Positions 9,089 to 19,602 of a stretch of 64,000 nucleotides of DNA are shown piece by piece. Source of the stretch: Orbaceae bacterium ESL0727 (lineage in GTDB: Bacteria > Pseudomonadota > Gammaproteobacteria > Enterobacterales > Orbaceae); assembly GCA_029433345.1 (NCBI GenBank), contig JAQTHY010000001.1, forward strand, positions 620,001 to 684,000, in the 5' to 3' direction. The stretch's first letter is position 1. Each line of letters opens with the position of its first letter. The notes under the pieces are model-generated. The model did not search any database and was not told the DNA's origin. It saw nothing but the letters and a program-made list of their open reading frames with translations. A program made the translations under genes and the position numbers.

Positions 9089-10135
9089 AGATGACTTAAT
9101 CCACGTCGTCAGCTGCTGCGTAAATTGGTCAATTTCTATCGGTTGGGTTGCCCATGACGTACAAAAACGCAGCAGCATAAGTTTTGGATCAATTTGCCCG
9201 TTATGATCCGTCACATAACCGCTATCAACAGCATAATGGGCGATTATCTGTGTTGCAATTGGCGTCGGCACCTTGACAAACAGTTGATTACTCTGCGGTT
9301 GGTTGGCAAAGGTAAAACCAACTTGGGTAAAAACTGTTTTGAGTTTTTCTGCCATCAAATTACTCTGTTCACCTAATTTCTGATAAAGATCACCTTGCAG
9401 CAAGGTTTGCATCTGCGCCGCAACAATCCAACTTTTTGCAAGAATTGCCCCTTTTTGCTTCATGGTAAACCGAAAATCATGGCTGAGAGTTGGATGAGTA
9501 AACACCAGCACTTCCCCCATTAAGGCGCCCACTTTCGTTCCACCAATATAAAAAGCATCGGTATAGTTGGCCAGATCAGGAAATGTGAGCACATGAGTCG
9601 CCAGTGCCATGGCCAATCTCGCCCCATCTAAATAGAGATAAAGATCATGTGCTTGGCAAAATTGATAGAGTGACTGTAGCTCTTGTTTATTGTAGATCGT
9701 GCCAAGTTCAGTCGTATTAGAAATATAGACCAGTTTTGGCTGCACCATATGTTCATCAGTATGGAACGAGAGTATTGGCTTCAGGCATTCTGGTGTCAAT
9801 TTGCCATCATCAGTATGCACAGTAATAACTTTATGTCCGGTGGCTTCAATCGCGCCAGTTTCGTGCACATTAATATGCCCCGTTTCGGCGGCGATCACCG
9901 CTTGATAAGGTTTTAACATATGGGCGATAGCGGTGAGATTAGTTATCGTCCCGCTAGGCATAAAATGGATATCAGCATGCGGAGCCTGCAGCTTGTCTCG
10001 GATAAGGCCGCGCGTTTTATCACACAACGCATCTAATCCATAACCTGCTAATTTATAGTTAGCAGTCTCTAAAATGCTAGTGAGTAATGCAGGGTGAGCA
10101 GTTTCGTTATAATCGTTAAGAAAGTTGTTATTCAT
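9077..10135 (-). CDS. Low-specificity L-threonine aldolase family protein
   Basis: PLP-dependent fold type I enzyme of the beta-eliminating lyase/threonine aldolase family, which cleaves L-threonine or allo-threonine to glycine and acetaldehyde. It shows the NDYNETAHP N-terminus, the PLP-ring aspartate in YLDGARL (D170) and the Schiff-base lysine in YIGGTKVGA (K201). It is closer to the type beginning F-x-NDY-x-x-x-AHP than to E. coli LtaE, so I leave the symbol blank. It converges with the LolA-like gene, the 3' ends overlapping by 12 bp. Confidence 0.85.
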   Translation of the reverse strand: MNNNFLNDYNETAHPALLTSILETANYKLAGYGLDALCDKTRGLIRDKLQAPHADIHFMPSGTITNLTAIAHMLKPYQAVIAAETGHINVHETGAIEATGHKVITVHTDDGKLTPECLKPILSFHTDEHMVQPKLVYISNTTELGTIYNKQELQSLYQFCQAHDLYLYLDGARLAMALATHVLTFPDLANYTDAFYIGGTKVGALMGEVLVFTHPTLSHDFRFTMKQKGAILAKSWIVAAQMQTLLQGDLYQKLGEQSNLMAEKLKTVFTQVGFTFANQPQSNQLFVKVPTPIATQIIAHYAVDSGYVTDHNGQIDPKLMLLRFCTSWATQPIEIDQFTQQLTTWIKSSLIK

Positions 10136-10204
10136 GGATCGCCTTTTCTAGCTTATAATAAAATGCTAATAAATGTACTCATCATATAATCAATCACAAT
10201 AAAT

Positions 10205-10714
10205 ATGAATCAAAAGATAATCGCCATCAGTGGCTATAGTGGCAGTGGTAAAACCACACTGCTAAAACAGGTTATTGCGCGATTACGCGATCAACATTTT
10301 CGAGTCGGCGTCATTAAACATGCGCATCATGATATGGATATTGATTTACCCGGTAAAGATAGCTATGAACTGCGTAAATCGGGCGCGATTCAAACCGTAG
10401 TGGCGTGTGATAATCGTTATGCGCTCATTCGTGAAACACCTGATAAACCGGTTGATTTAGAGATGTTACGCAAACAGTTCGTCGAGGTGGATCTTATTTT
10501 AGTGGAAGGATTTAAAGATGAAAAAATCCCTAAGATCATTTGCCATCGTATGGCGACACAAACACCTTTATTTATGGATGAATTCACGGTGGCGGTAGCT
10601 TGCGACTACCCGCTTGATACAACGTTGCCACAATTAGATATCAATAATGCCGCGCAAATTGTCGATTTTATAAAAACACAATTATGTCTGGCTAATCCTG
10701 CGATTCATCCATGA
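10205..10714 (+). CDS. mobB: Molybdopterin-guanine dinucleotide biosynthesis adaptor MobB
   Basis: GTP-binding partner of MobA in molybdenum cofactor maturation. It has a Walker A loop GYSGSGKT at residues 10-17, followed by the VGVIKHAHHDMDIDLPGKDS segment typical of MobB and EGFKDE further on. It has 169 residues. Its stop overlaps the mtgA start by 4 bp, so the two genes are translationally coupled here, although they are functionally unrelated. Confidence 0.94.
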   Translation: MNQKIIAISGYSGSGKTTLLKQVIARLRDQHFRVGVIKHAHHDMDIDLPGKDSYELRKSGAIQTVVACDNRYALIRETPDKPVDLEMLRKQFVEVDLILVEGFKDEKIPKIICHRMATQTPLFMDEFTVAVACDYPLDTTLPQLDINNAAQIVDFIKTQLCLANPAIHP

Positions 10715-11448
10715 CACGTTTTTTGGCTAAAAAGCGGCGTACGGCCAAGTTATGTTCAGCCCCCAAGGGTTGGAGACGCCTTGGTCGCCTTATCGCTCAC
10801 CTCATCATCGGTTTTATCGTATTATCCATAATCGCTGTTTTATTGTTACGTTTTATTAATCCATTCGGCACGATGCTGATGCTAGAGCGGAAAATAACCC
10901 ATTGGGATACAACACAACAGCGTATTTGGCAAGATTATGATCACATCGCGGATAATATAAAAATTGCCGTGATTGCCTCGGAAGATCAGAACTTTGCCAC
11001 CCATTTTGGCTTTGATTTTAATGCGATTAATCGCGCCATCGATGATAACCAAAAACGTAACAAAATACGTGGCGCAAGTACGCTAACCCAACAGGTGGCA
11101 AAAAATATCTTTTTATGGCCAGCACGGAGTTGGGTTCGTAAAGGGTTAGAAGCGTGGTTTACGCTCTGGATTGAGTTGCTTTGGTCAAAAGAACGTATAC
11201 TCGAGATCTATCTAAATAGTGCTGAATGGGGAGACGGGATTTTTGGCATCGAAGCTGCATCGCGTCACTATTTTAATGTCAGCGCCAATCAACTCACACC
11301 CAAACAAGCCAGTTTGCTGGCCGCCATGCTCCCCAATCCATTGCATTGGACTCCATCAACACCGTTCGTGCAACGAAAAGCGGCTTGGATCCGTGTACAG
11401 ATGGCCAATTTAGGCGGCAAGCATTACTTGCAGCAATTTGCTAATTAG
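10711..11448 (+). CDS. mtgA: Monofunctional biosynthetic peptidoglycan transglycosylase
   Basis: Polymerises lipid II glycan strands. It has a short cytoplasmic basic tail, one membrane helix (about residues 27-48) and a GT51 domain with the catalytic glutamate in VIASEDQNF (E91), GASTLTQQVAKN and the ERILEIYLN motif. At 245 residues it has the expected MtgA length. It is coupled to mobB by a 4-bp overlap. Confidence 0.95.
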   Translation: MTRFLAKKRRTAKLCSAPKGWRRLGRLIAHLIIGFIVLSIIAVLLLRFINPFGTMLMLERKITHWDTTQQRIWQDYDHIADNIKIAVIASEDQNFATHFGFDFNAINRAIDDNQKRNKIRGASTLTQQVAKNIFLWPARSWVRKGLEAWFTLWIELLWSKERILEIYLNSAEWGDGIFGIEAASRHYFNVSANQLTPKQASLLAAMLPNPLHWTPSTPFVQRKAAWIRVQMANLGGKHYLQQFAN

Positions 11449-11485
11449 CAGAAAAATCGGTCATAAAAGATCATCATGTTAAGAT

Positions 11486-11513
11486 CTTTCAGAACTACTA
11501 TCCATTTCAATCA
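11486..11513 (+). repeat. Interspersed repeat, type A copy 2
   Basis: Forward copy of the type A element, between convergent mtgA and cobB. It differs from the 34641 copy by one base in the core. Confidence 0.75.
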
Positions 11514-11529
11514 AAATATCGCCATCACA

Positions 11530-12231
11530 CTAATCTAATAATGTTTGCACATATTCAGGTACAATTTTGCTGGCTGGACCATAAATTTTTGTTTGGAAAA
11601 GATTTTCGCCTAAACTCGGTTCTAAATTCAGTTCCGTTGTTTTTGCGCCGGATTGGCGTGCTATTTGCACAAAACCTGCTGCAGGGTACACATTACCCGA
11701 CGTACCGATTGAGATAAAATAATCCGCTTTTTCCAATGCATCGTAAATCTCATCCATGTGTAACGGTATTTCACCAAACCACACAATATGGGGACGGAGC
11801 TGTTTATTTTGGTTGTAATCAATATCATGATCGCAATCGCTAATTTGCCCTGTTTGTTCATTACGCACTTTGAGCAATTCACCATGCATATGAATAATAT
11901 TTTTCGAGCCGGAGCGTTCATGCAAGTTATCTACATTTTGTGTCACAATCAATACATGATCACTCCCTAGCTTACGTTCCAGTTCCGCTAAGGCAAAATG
12001 CGCTGCATTGGGTTTGACATTGGGATCATGCAGTTTGTTGCGTAACATATTATAAAACTGATGTACGGCAATAGGGTTGCGTAAATAACCTTCATACGTT
12101 GCGACATCATTAACATTATGCCCTTCCCATAACCCATTTTGTGCTCGGAAAGTGGCTAATCCTGATTCCGCCGAAATACCGGCACCGGTAAGTACAACGA
12201 TATTAGGGGAAGTCGTATTGAGTGCTGTCAT
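11530..12231 (-). CDS. cobB: CobB-like sirtuin (NAD-dependent lysine deacylase) lacking zinc cysteines
   Basis: Removes acyl groups from protein lysines using NAD+. It has the NAD loop [14 protein letters not shown] (from residue 16), [12 protein letters not shown], the catalytic histidine in HMHG (H116), and the tyrosine/arginine pair in FYNMLR (Y60, R64) that marks desuccinylase-type sirtuins. In E. coli CobB a four-cysteine zinc ribbon follows [10 protein letters not shown]. Here that stretch is shortened and has a single cysteine (C133). The rest of the fold aligns well. The ATG at 12231 has a GAGG ribosome site eight bases upstream. Confidence 0.92.
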   Translation of the reverse strand: MTALNTTSPNIVVLTGAGISAESGLATFRAQNGLWEGHNVNDVATYEGYLRNPIAVHQFYNMLRNKLHDPNVKPNAAHFALAELERKLGSDHVLIVTQNVDNLHERSGSKNIIHMHGELLKVRNEQTGQISDCDHDIDYNQNKQLRPHIVWFGEIPLHMDEIYDALEKADYFISIGTSGNVYPAAGFVQIARQSGAKTTELNLEPSLGENLFQTKIYGPASKIVPEYVQTLLD

Positions 12232-12311
12232 TATAATAACCTCGCGATTATGTTTATTTATCGCACTTATTTTATACGCATTTCCCCTTTTATTCGTCTT
12301 TTATTCACTTT

Positions 12312-13652
12312 TTATTCATGTTGTAATTTACGGCCATTACTCAAGGTAAAAATAGAGATGATCGATATCACCAATACCACGCCGGCTAATACATAAAAGG
12401 TGGTCGAATAGTTGGTTTTATCAAATAACTTACCGACGGGTGTCGATAAGACGATCACCCCTAAATTAGAGGAAATATTAAAGCCAACCAAATAAAGTGT
12501 TGAGGAAAGTCGCGCATCAAAATTAGCCACAATGTATTTGAACATCGCTAAAATAAAGAGTGGAATTTCGATGGCATGGAATAATTTGACCAATGAGATC
12601 AGATAAACATTGTCCAACGTGGCTGATAAGCTAATCCGACAAATCATCACTAAAGCTGCTACCAGCAATGATGTTTTAGGGCCCATTTTGTAGATGAAAT
12701 ATGGCGCAATAACCATACAAACAGCTTCTAAAAAGACTTGGAACGAATTCAGATAACCATATACTTGATAGCCAATTTCGGGCGTGGAGAAAAATCCAGT
12801 ATAGAAATTGGGGAACAGTTGCTGATCATAAACGGTATAAAAACTATACGTACCAATGACAAAAAAGACAAATAACCAGAATTTGCGCAATGTGAGTAAT
12901 GACACGATTTCGCCCATTGTTGGAATAGTCGGTTTATCATCAATAATCTCAGTGTGGGTCACTTCTCGATGCGTATCAACCGTCACGCTACTATCCACAA
13001 TCGTGATATCACCCGTTAAGGTGATTGTGGCATTCGCGCCATTATCGGTTTGATTAGTTGCCATGTTTGTGTTTTTGTCACACGTTGGTTTAAAGCTGAC
13101 ATTAATGATAAAAAATAGCGCCGCCACCCCTGATGCTAACCAGAAGTTAATATGTGGATTAATACCAAAGGCAATCCCCGCTAAAAACGTTGCCACCGCA
13201 TAACCGAACGATCCCCAAAATCGCGCCGGCCCAAACTCAAACCCAAAAACACGGCTAATGCGTTCGACAAAAGAGTCGATTAATGCGCTACCCGAAATAA
13301 ATCCAGCACTTAAAAATGGTGCACCTATACAAACACCCAACATAAAATGGCTCTGTAATAAAGGTTCGTATACATAAATTAAAAATGGACCAATCAAAAT
13401 CATCATAATACTTTGGAAAGTGACCACCGCCTTACCGATTTGCAACTTATCTTGAATCACGCCATAAAAAATCATGAAAAACATCGCAACAGCAGAGTTA
13501 ACCGCATAGACAATACCTAGATTTTCGCCAGATAAGCCAATTTTACTTTTTAACCAAATCGCATAAAAAGACCACCAAAGTGACCAGGCAGCATAGAAAG
13601 TAAAAAGATATCCAGAAGAGTACCAATAGTTTTTGTTTCCTATTATTTTCAT
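12312..13652 (-). CDS. cscB: CscB-like sucrose/oligosaccharide:H+ symporter
   Basis: MFS permease of the oligosaccharide:H+ symporter family (LacY relatives), with twelve predicted helices. Many stretches match E. coli sucrose permease CscB: WSLWWSFYAIWLK near residue 25, FYGVIQDKL, GPFLIYVYEPLLQS, PHINFWL, DQQLFP and YGYLNSFQV. The central loop is longer than in CscB and hydrophilic. I prefer ATG 13652 with GAG eight bases upstream over the in-frame GTG at 13661. It is divergent from a CscR-like repressor, which supports sucrose. No sucrose hydrolase or fructokinase gene is nearby. Confidence 0.87.
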   Translation of the reverse strand: MKIIGNKNYWYSSGYLFTFYAAWSLWWSFYAIWLKSKIGLSGENLGIVYAVNSAVAMFFMIFYGVIQDKLQIGKAVVTFQSIMMILIGPFLIYVYEPLLQSHFMLGVCIGAPFLSAGFISGSALIDSFVERISRVFGFEFGPARFWGSFGYAVATFLAGIAFGINPHINFWLASGVAALFFIINVSFKPTCDKNTNMATNQTDNGANATITLTGDITIVDSSVTVDTHREVTHTEIIDDKPTIPTMGEIVSLLTLRKFWLFVFFVIGTYSFYTVYDQQLFPNFYTGFFSTPEIGYQVYGYLNSFQVFLEAVCMVIAPYFIYKMGPKTSLLVAALVMICRISLSATLDNVYLISLVKLFHAIEIPLFILAMFKYIVANFDARLSSTLYLVGFNISSNLGVIVLSTPVGKLFDKTNYSTTFYVLAGVVLVISIISIFTLSNGRKLQHE

Positions 13653-13710
13653 GTTTATCACTCATTTTAATTCAAAGTTATGACCTTAAAAGTCCGGTTT
13701 TTATGGAATA

Positions 13711-13744
13711 TTTTAACGTTAACATTTTTATTTTAACGTTAACA
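13711..13744. promoter_or_regulatory. Paired LacI-family operators between cscB and cscR
   Basis: Two identical copies of TTTTAACGTTAACA (13711-13724 and 13731-13744), each with the palindrome TTAACGTTAA and central CG typical of LacI-family sites. They start exactly 20 bp apart, two helical turns, so bound repressors would lie on the same face. They are about 60-90 bases upstream of cscB. Confidence 0.8.
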
Positions 13745-13973
13745 ATCTTGTCGTATTTCATGAAAAATGGATAGTAATAAACTTAATAACTGTTACTTAC
13801 TTCACACTTTTTATTTAATCGCTATCTTTTGTCAGTAAGTAATTATGCTATTATCGCTCGATACGGCTGTTATTACGGGTATATTGATTAAACTATATTG
13901 ATAAAACCATGTTGATTAAGATCATAAAATAGCGTGCTATTGTTGGTGAGTAAAAAAAGAGAAGGATTTTGGT

Positions 13974-14981
13974 ATGGTGTCGTTAAAGGATGTAGCAAAA
14001 TTAGCATCGGTTTCGTTGATGACGGTTTCTCGGGCAATTAATGATCCTGAAAAATTAAATAAAGAGACCTATAAACGTGTCAAACAAGCTATTGAACAAC
14101 TCAATTATGTGCCTGATCTGTCCGCACGTAAAATTCGTGGCGATCATTCCAGCCCACGCGCTATTGGTGTCTTGGCATTAGATACAGCGACGACGCCTTT
14201 TTCGGTTGAGCTTTTGCAAGCCATTGAAAAGACCGCGCAAGATTATGATTGGAACACCTTTATTGTTAATTTATTTGATGATAAACAGGCCGATCATGCC
14301 ATTAATACGCTTTTATCCTATCGCCCAGATGGGATTATTTACACCACGATGGGATTGCGTAAAGTGAGTCTGCCGGCAAAATTGCTGCGCAAAAATGTGG
14401 TATTGGCTAACTGCTTATCAGAAACAGAAACCTTAGCATGCTATGTACCCGATGATTATATGGGCCAATATAAAGCCATGCAACATGTGATTCAGAAAGG
14501 TTATCAACACCCACTTTGCATCTATCTATCCGACGAAACCGTTGCTGGAAAAGTACGCCGTCAAGCTGTCGAAAAAGCGTGGTCAGATAGTGGTAAAAAT
14601 CCCGCTACACTATTAAGTTATCATTTGCCCCATTTACCACACAATATTGATCAAGAATATCTCGTCAGCCTTGAGATTTTGAAAAAACATTGTGATGCAG
14701 CCAAGCAGGATTTTGATGTGTTAATTTGTGGAAATGATCGCATTGCCTTCTTAGCCTATCAATATTTGCTCAGCTGTGGAATGCGCATACCGCAAGATGT
14801 GGCTGTGCTGGGTTATGATAATATGGTGGGTACTGGTGATCTCTTTTATCCGCCCTTAACTACCGTACAATTACCCCATTATGAGCTGGGCAGACAAGCC
14901 GCATTGCATATTATTACCGGTTGTACTGATAAACAGATAACTTATGTGGAATCGCCTTATTTAGAACGAAAATCGCTTTAA
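13974..14981 (+). CDS. cscR: CscR-like LacI-family transcriptional repressor
   Basis: LacI/GalR regulator with an N-terminal helix-turn-helix (LKDVAKLASVSLMTVSRAIN, residues 4-23), a hinge (YVPDLSARKIRG) and a periplasmic-binding-protein-like sensor domain. It closely matches E. coli CscR, including DTATTPFSVELL, RPDGIIYTTMGLR, DFDVLICGNDR and PPLTTVQLPH. It should repress the divergent permease through the paired operators between them. The ATG has AGGA seven bases upstream. Confidence 0.88.
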   Translation: MVSLKDVAKLASVSLMTVSRAINDPEKLNKETYKRVKQAIEQLNYVPDLSARKIRGDHSSPRAIGVLALDTATTPFSVELLQAIEKTAQDYDWNTFIVNLFDDKQADHAINTLLSYRPDGIIYTTMGLRKVSLPAKLLRKNVVLANCLSETETLACYVPDDYMGQYKAMQHVIQKGYQHPLCIYLSDETVAGKVRRQAVEKAWSDSGKNPATLLSYHLPHLPHNIDQEYLVSLEILKKHCDAAKQDFDVLICGNDRIAFLAYQYLLSCGMRIPQDVAVLGYDNMVGTGDLFYPPLTTVQLPHYELGRQAALHIITGCTDKQITYVESPYLERKSL

Positions 14982-15069
14982 TGATAACGTGATGATGGCG
15001 AGGATTATTGATGATCACTGATCTATTTTGACTATAGTATGGTGAGGATATTAGGGATTCATATAAAAA

Positions 15070-15105
15070 AATAGTGAGCACCAACATGGATTGATGCTCA
15101 CTATT
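15070..15105 (-). terminator. groEL intrinsic terminator
   Basis: An 11-bp stem (AATAGTGAGCA / TGCTCACTATT) with a 14-base loop is followed on the minus strand by a run of T residues. It sits 44 bases after the groEL stop codon. Confidence 0.9.
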
Positions 15106-15148
15106 CGTATCGACGGGTTAGGTCACGATTTTTACAACTTTCGTTGTC

Positions 15149-16810
<1,662 letters not shown>

Positions 16811-16843
16811 CTAAATAAATTCTGTATTGTGTTAACAAATAAA

Positions 16844-17137
16844 TTATTCTTGAACAATTGCTAAAATATCGCCTTCTGACAAGATAAGTACATCTTCATT
16901 ATCAATTTTTTCAGCCTTAACACCGTATCCTTCATTAAAAATAACGATATCACCCACTTTCACGTCAAGCGGTTGCACATGTCCATTTTCTAAAATACGA
17001 CCATTCCCGACAGCTAGAACTTCTCCGCGAGTTGATTTACCTGCTGCTGAACCAGTCAATACAATACCACCCGCTGATTTAGATTCTACTTCTTTACGTT
17101 TAATTATAACGCGATCATGTAATGGACGAATTTTCAT
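16844..17137 (-). CDS. groS: Co-chaperonin GroES (10 kDa)
   Basis: Lid of the GroEL chamber. It has 97 residues with the [14 protein letters not shown] start, a mobile loop ([20 protein letters not shown]) and the [11 protein letters not shown] segment. It is the first gene of the operon and is preceded by a consensus heat-shock promoter. Confidence 0.99.
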   Translation of the reverse strand: MKIRPLHDRVIIKRKEVESKSAGGIVLTGSAAGKSTRGEVLAVGNGRILENGHVQPLDVKVGDIVIFNEGYGVKAEKIDNEDVLILSEGDILAIVQE

Positions 17138-17235
17138 TATTTATTCTCCTAACTTAAATTGTTTTAATCGATTTGTTTCAATTAATTTGGTTAATGGTAA
17201 ATCATAAAGTGATGGTTTTATGATGTAGTGTCGAA

Positions 17236-17264
17236 TAAATGGGGGTGGTTTCTTATTCTTCAAG
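17236..17264 (-). promoter_or_regulatory. Sigma-32 heat-shock promoter of groESL
   Basis: On the minus strand, CTTGAA is followed after 14 bases by CCCCCATTTA, an almost perfect match to the RpoH consensus (CTTGAA, 13-15 bases, CCCCATnT). It lies about 100 bases upstream of groES. Confidence 0.9.
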
Positions 17265-17296
17265 AGGTCAAAAATAAAAAATTTTCGGCTGCCTAT

Positions 17297-17770
17297 TTAT
17301 TCATCATCCTTCCGTTTAAATTCACCTTCAATAATATTGTCGTCATGTGATGAATTATCACTAAGCCTATTATTATTAATATGAAATGTACTATTTCCAC
17401 GAGAAGAATACGTGGTAATATTCATTTTCGGGACAATAAAGCGCGCCACCCATTTTTGCATAAACGGTAATAATAAAATCGCACCGATAATATCGGTCAA
17501 AAAACCGGGTACCAGTAAGAAAAAACCAGCCATTAATAAAGATGTGCCACGTACAATTTCTGGCGTTGGATTTTCATTATTGGCGATTTTTTGTTGCATG
17601 GCGATAAAATTCTGTACACCTTGCGATTTAACTAACGATAAGCCGATCATAGAAGTTGCAATAATGCCCAACAAGGCAAGGAAAACCCCTATATGATTAG
17701 CAATCACCATAAAAAAACTCACTTCGAGGTAAACATAAATAAAAAAGATAAGGATAGGAATAAAACGCAT
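17297..17770 (-). CDS. fxsA: FxsA family membrane protein
   Basis: Inner-membrane protein of 157 residues with about four hydrophobic segments and a charged C-terminal tail ending in KRKDDE. It aligns with E. coli FxsA (suppressor of F exclusion of phage T7), including the GxSLVKSQG, QQKIANNENPTPE and LLVPGFLTDIIG motifs. It sits upstream of groESL as in Enterobacterales. Its cellular role is not settled. Confidence 0.93.
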   Translation of the reverse strand: MRFIPILIFFIYVYLEVSFFMVIANHIGVFLALLGIIATSMIGLSLVKSQGVQNFIAMQQKIANNENPTPEIVRGTSLLMAGFFLLVPGFLTDIIGAILLLPFMQKWVARFIVPKMNITTYSSRGNSTFHINNNRLSDNSSHDDNIIEGEFKRKDDE

Positions 17771-17943
17771 GGTGAAGTGATCCTTTTAATTATGATGGTT
17801 ATTTAGGCATATTTCACTTGAATTTAAGAGAAAATCACACCCTAGAATGATAATGAGTCTATACAGTAGGCGGTTATTGTCAATCGAATTAACTATTTTT
17901 CAAACAAACAATGAAGATATATTCAAAAATACAATAAAAAGGA

Positions 17944-17972
17944 TTGACGAATGCAAAAGGATCGTGTTTAAT
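17944..17972 (+). promoter_or_regulatory. tRNA-Phe promoter
   Basis: TTGACG and TTTAAT separated by 17 bases lie just upstream of the tRNA-Phe gene, with the -10 ending 14 bases before its 5' end. Confidence 0.65.
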
Positions 17973-17986
17973 GTGCATCCATTGTT

Positions 17987-18062
17987 GCCCGGATAGCTCA
18001 GTCGGTAGAGCAGGGGATTGAAAATCCCCGTGTCCGTGGTTCGATTCCGCGTCCGGGCACCA
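17987..18062 (+). tRNA. pheT: tRNA-Phe (GAA)
   Basis: A 76-base cloverleaf with encoded CCA. The anticodon GAA lies at 18020-18022 in loop TTGAAAA. The acceptor stem GCCCGGA pairs with TCCGGGC, and the T-loop is TTCGATT. It is almost identical to E. coli tRNA-Phe. The symbol follows generic naming for tRNA-Phe and should be taken loosely. Confidence 0.98.
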
Positions 18063-18415
18063 ATTACACATCTATCAGCACTCCACCAAGCAGTACACAC
18101 CAAATTCAATAATCCTGCAAAAATCATTTTGATTGAAATGAGTAGTTGTTCTGAAACATATTTACCAATTATTTGTTGATCACCTAAACAATTTAGTGAA
18201 TAAAAAAACAGTTTTGTGAATAAAAAATAGTCGCCTTGCGTGATAATTCAGTACAGAAAATAAACATTTTGGTAGCCCTATATTTACTTATTGTTTGTAC
18301 AAAAAAGCGTTTAAAAAAGATTAAATGGTTATAAAGGTTATAATTATGTAATTATTGACCGCCTATATGAATAACGTCATAATAAACCAACAGACTAAGC
18401 GCAAGGAAAAGAAAG
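18063..18415. other. Spacer downstream of tRNA-Phe
   Basis: No gene is visible in these 353 bases. The stretch holds a type A interspersed repeat near 18129-18156 and otherwise AT-rich sequence, probably with the promoter of the AEC transporter gene. Confidence 0.5.
18129..18156 (-). repeat. Interspersed repeat, type A copy 3
   Basis: Reverse copy, the most diverged of the four: GTTTCAGAACAACTACTCAT on the complementary strand. Confidence 0.65.
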
Positions 18416-19399
18416 ATGGACAGTATTGGTGCAGCTATCTGGCAAGTAATTAGCTCTTGCCTACCCGTTTTTATCATTATATTTGTTGGTTGGCTTTGTG
18501 CATGGAAAGGGATCTTTCCTAAAGATGCCAAGAAATTATTGTCAGGATTAGTGTCAAACTTTGTTTTCCCCGCGCTATTATTAGTTCATACGTCTCATGC
18601 CAAACCCGAAGAGATATTCAATGGTATATGGATTATCGCTTTCTTTTGTAGTATGGTACTAATATGGTTATTATGTTTTCTAATCAATAAATATCTCCTA
18701 CATAAAGATCTAAAATCGTGCACCATGATCTCCATGCTCTGCTGTTTTCCTAACATGGGGGGAATGGGCGTGCCATTCCTAACGCTTTTATTGGGCGCGT
18801 CTTCTACCATATCTGTTGCTATTGCAAACTTTGTGGTCGCACTTAGCTTAATTCCATTGACAATTTTCCTTTTCGAACTTTGTGAAACCAAAATATCAGG
18901 TGGGAAAATCACAAGTGGAATGGTGGTAAATGCCGTCAAAAATTCGTTGATGAAACCGATGTTTTTAGCTGTCATTATTGGTTTGATAATCAGTGTCACC
19001 GATGGCACAAAGTGGTTACCGCATTTCGTTTTTAACACCTTTAATATCACCTCTGATGCTTGTAACTTTATCTCTCTTCTCGCTGTTGGTGTAGGTATTT
19101 GTGGTGTTAAAGTAAAATTCAACAGAGATTTTATTATTAATATTTTTATCAAAAGTTTTTTCACACCAGTTATCGCGCTTGGCACTGTCATTGTGTTTGG
19201 CATAACCGGTATACAAGCTGAAGAGTTAATATTCTTATTAGCCATGCCAACTGCATCAACCGCGGTCATTCTTGCCTATAGCTGGAATATCGAACAGGAA
19301 CAAGCGTCGAGTTTATTCCTGGTTTCGACGATATTATCGATTTTTATTCTGCCAACCTTATTATTAATTATGGAATATATCGTGCCAAATGTTGCCTAA
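18416..19399 (+). CDS. AEC-family (auxin efflux carrier type) transporter
   Basis: Membrane protein of 327 residues with about ten hydrophobic helices arranged as two halves, typical of AEC transporters. Bacterial members often move malate, malonate or other dicarboxylates. Recognisable features are VGWLCAWKGIFP near the N-terminus, NFVFPALLLVHT, and MPTASTAVILAYSW near the C-terminus. The substrate cannot be read from sequence. It stands alone, with AAGGAAAAG upstream of the ATG. Confidence 0.85.
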   Translation: MDSIGAAIWQVISSCLPVFIIIFVGWLCAWKGIFPKDAKKLLSGLVSNFVFPALLLVHTSHAKPEEIFNGIWIIAFFCSMVLIWLLCFLINKYLLHKDLKSCTMISMLCCFPNMGGMGVPFLTLLLGASSTISVAIANFVVALSLIPLTIFLFELCETKISGGKITSGMVVNAVKNSLMKPMFLAVIIGLIISVTDGTKWLPHFVFNTFNITSDACNFISLLAVGVGICGVKVKFNRDFIINIFIKSFFTPVIALGTVIVFGITGIQAEELIFLLAMPTASTAVILAYSWNIEQEQASSLFLVSTILSIFILPTLLLIMEYIVPNVA

Positions 19400-19441
19400 G
19401 ATAATCGTCGCTTAAGTAAGGAAATAAGAATCTTTCTATAA

Positions 19442-19480
19442 GGATGTTTCAGAGTTACTATACGTTTATGTAAAATTTTT
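19442..19480 (+). repeat. Interspersed repeat, type B copy 1
   Basis: About 39 bases with GGATGTTTCAGAGTTACTAT followed by CGTTTATGTAAA and a T-run, downstream of the AEC transporter gene. It matches the copy at 34735. Confidence 0.75.
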
Positions 19481-19487
19481 TACTCTA

Positions 19488-19510
19488 ACCGCTAAACGTA
19501 GCCGTTTTTT
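19488..19510 (+). terminator. Possible terminator of the AEC transporter gene
   Basis: A short imperfect hairpin (ACCGCTA / TAGCCGT with one mismatch) is followed by six T residues. The stem is weak. Confidence 0.4.
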
Positions 19511-19535
19511 AGGGAGTAAGTTTTTTGAATTTAAG

Positions 19536-19562
19536 CGTTCCGCTGACTGTTGCGGCGGAACG
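19536..19562 (-). terminator. Hairpin downstream of the Tat aminotransferase gene
   Basis: CGTTCCGC / GCGGAACG form an 8-bp GC-rich stem with an 11-base loop, 40 bases after the stop codon. No T-run follows directly on either strand. Confidence 0.4.
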
Positions 19563-19602
19563 TGAAAGAAAAGCAATGATATAACCCGCAAACATTTATT
19601 GA

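Noticed and set aside
17889-18127. Small minus-strand frames across the tRNA-Phe gene
   Set aside because: They read through the tRNA on the opposite strand; such frames are a common artefact over tRNA genes.
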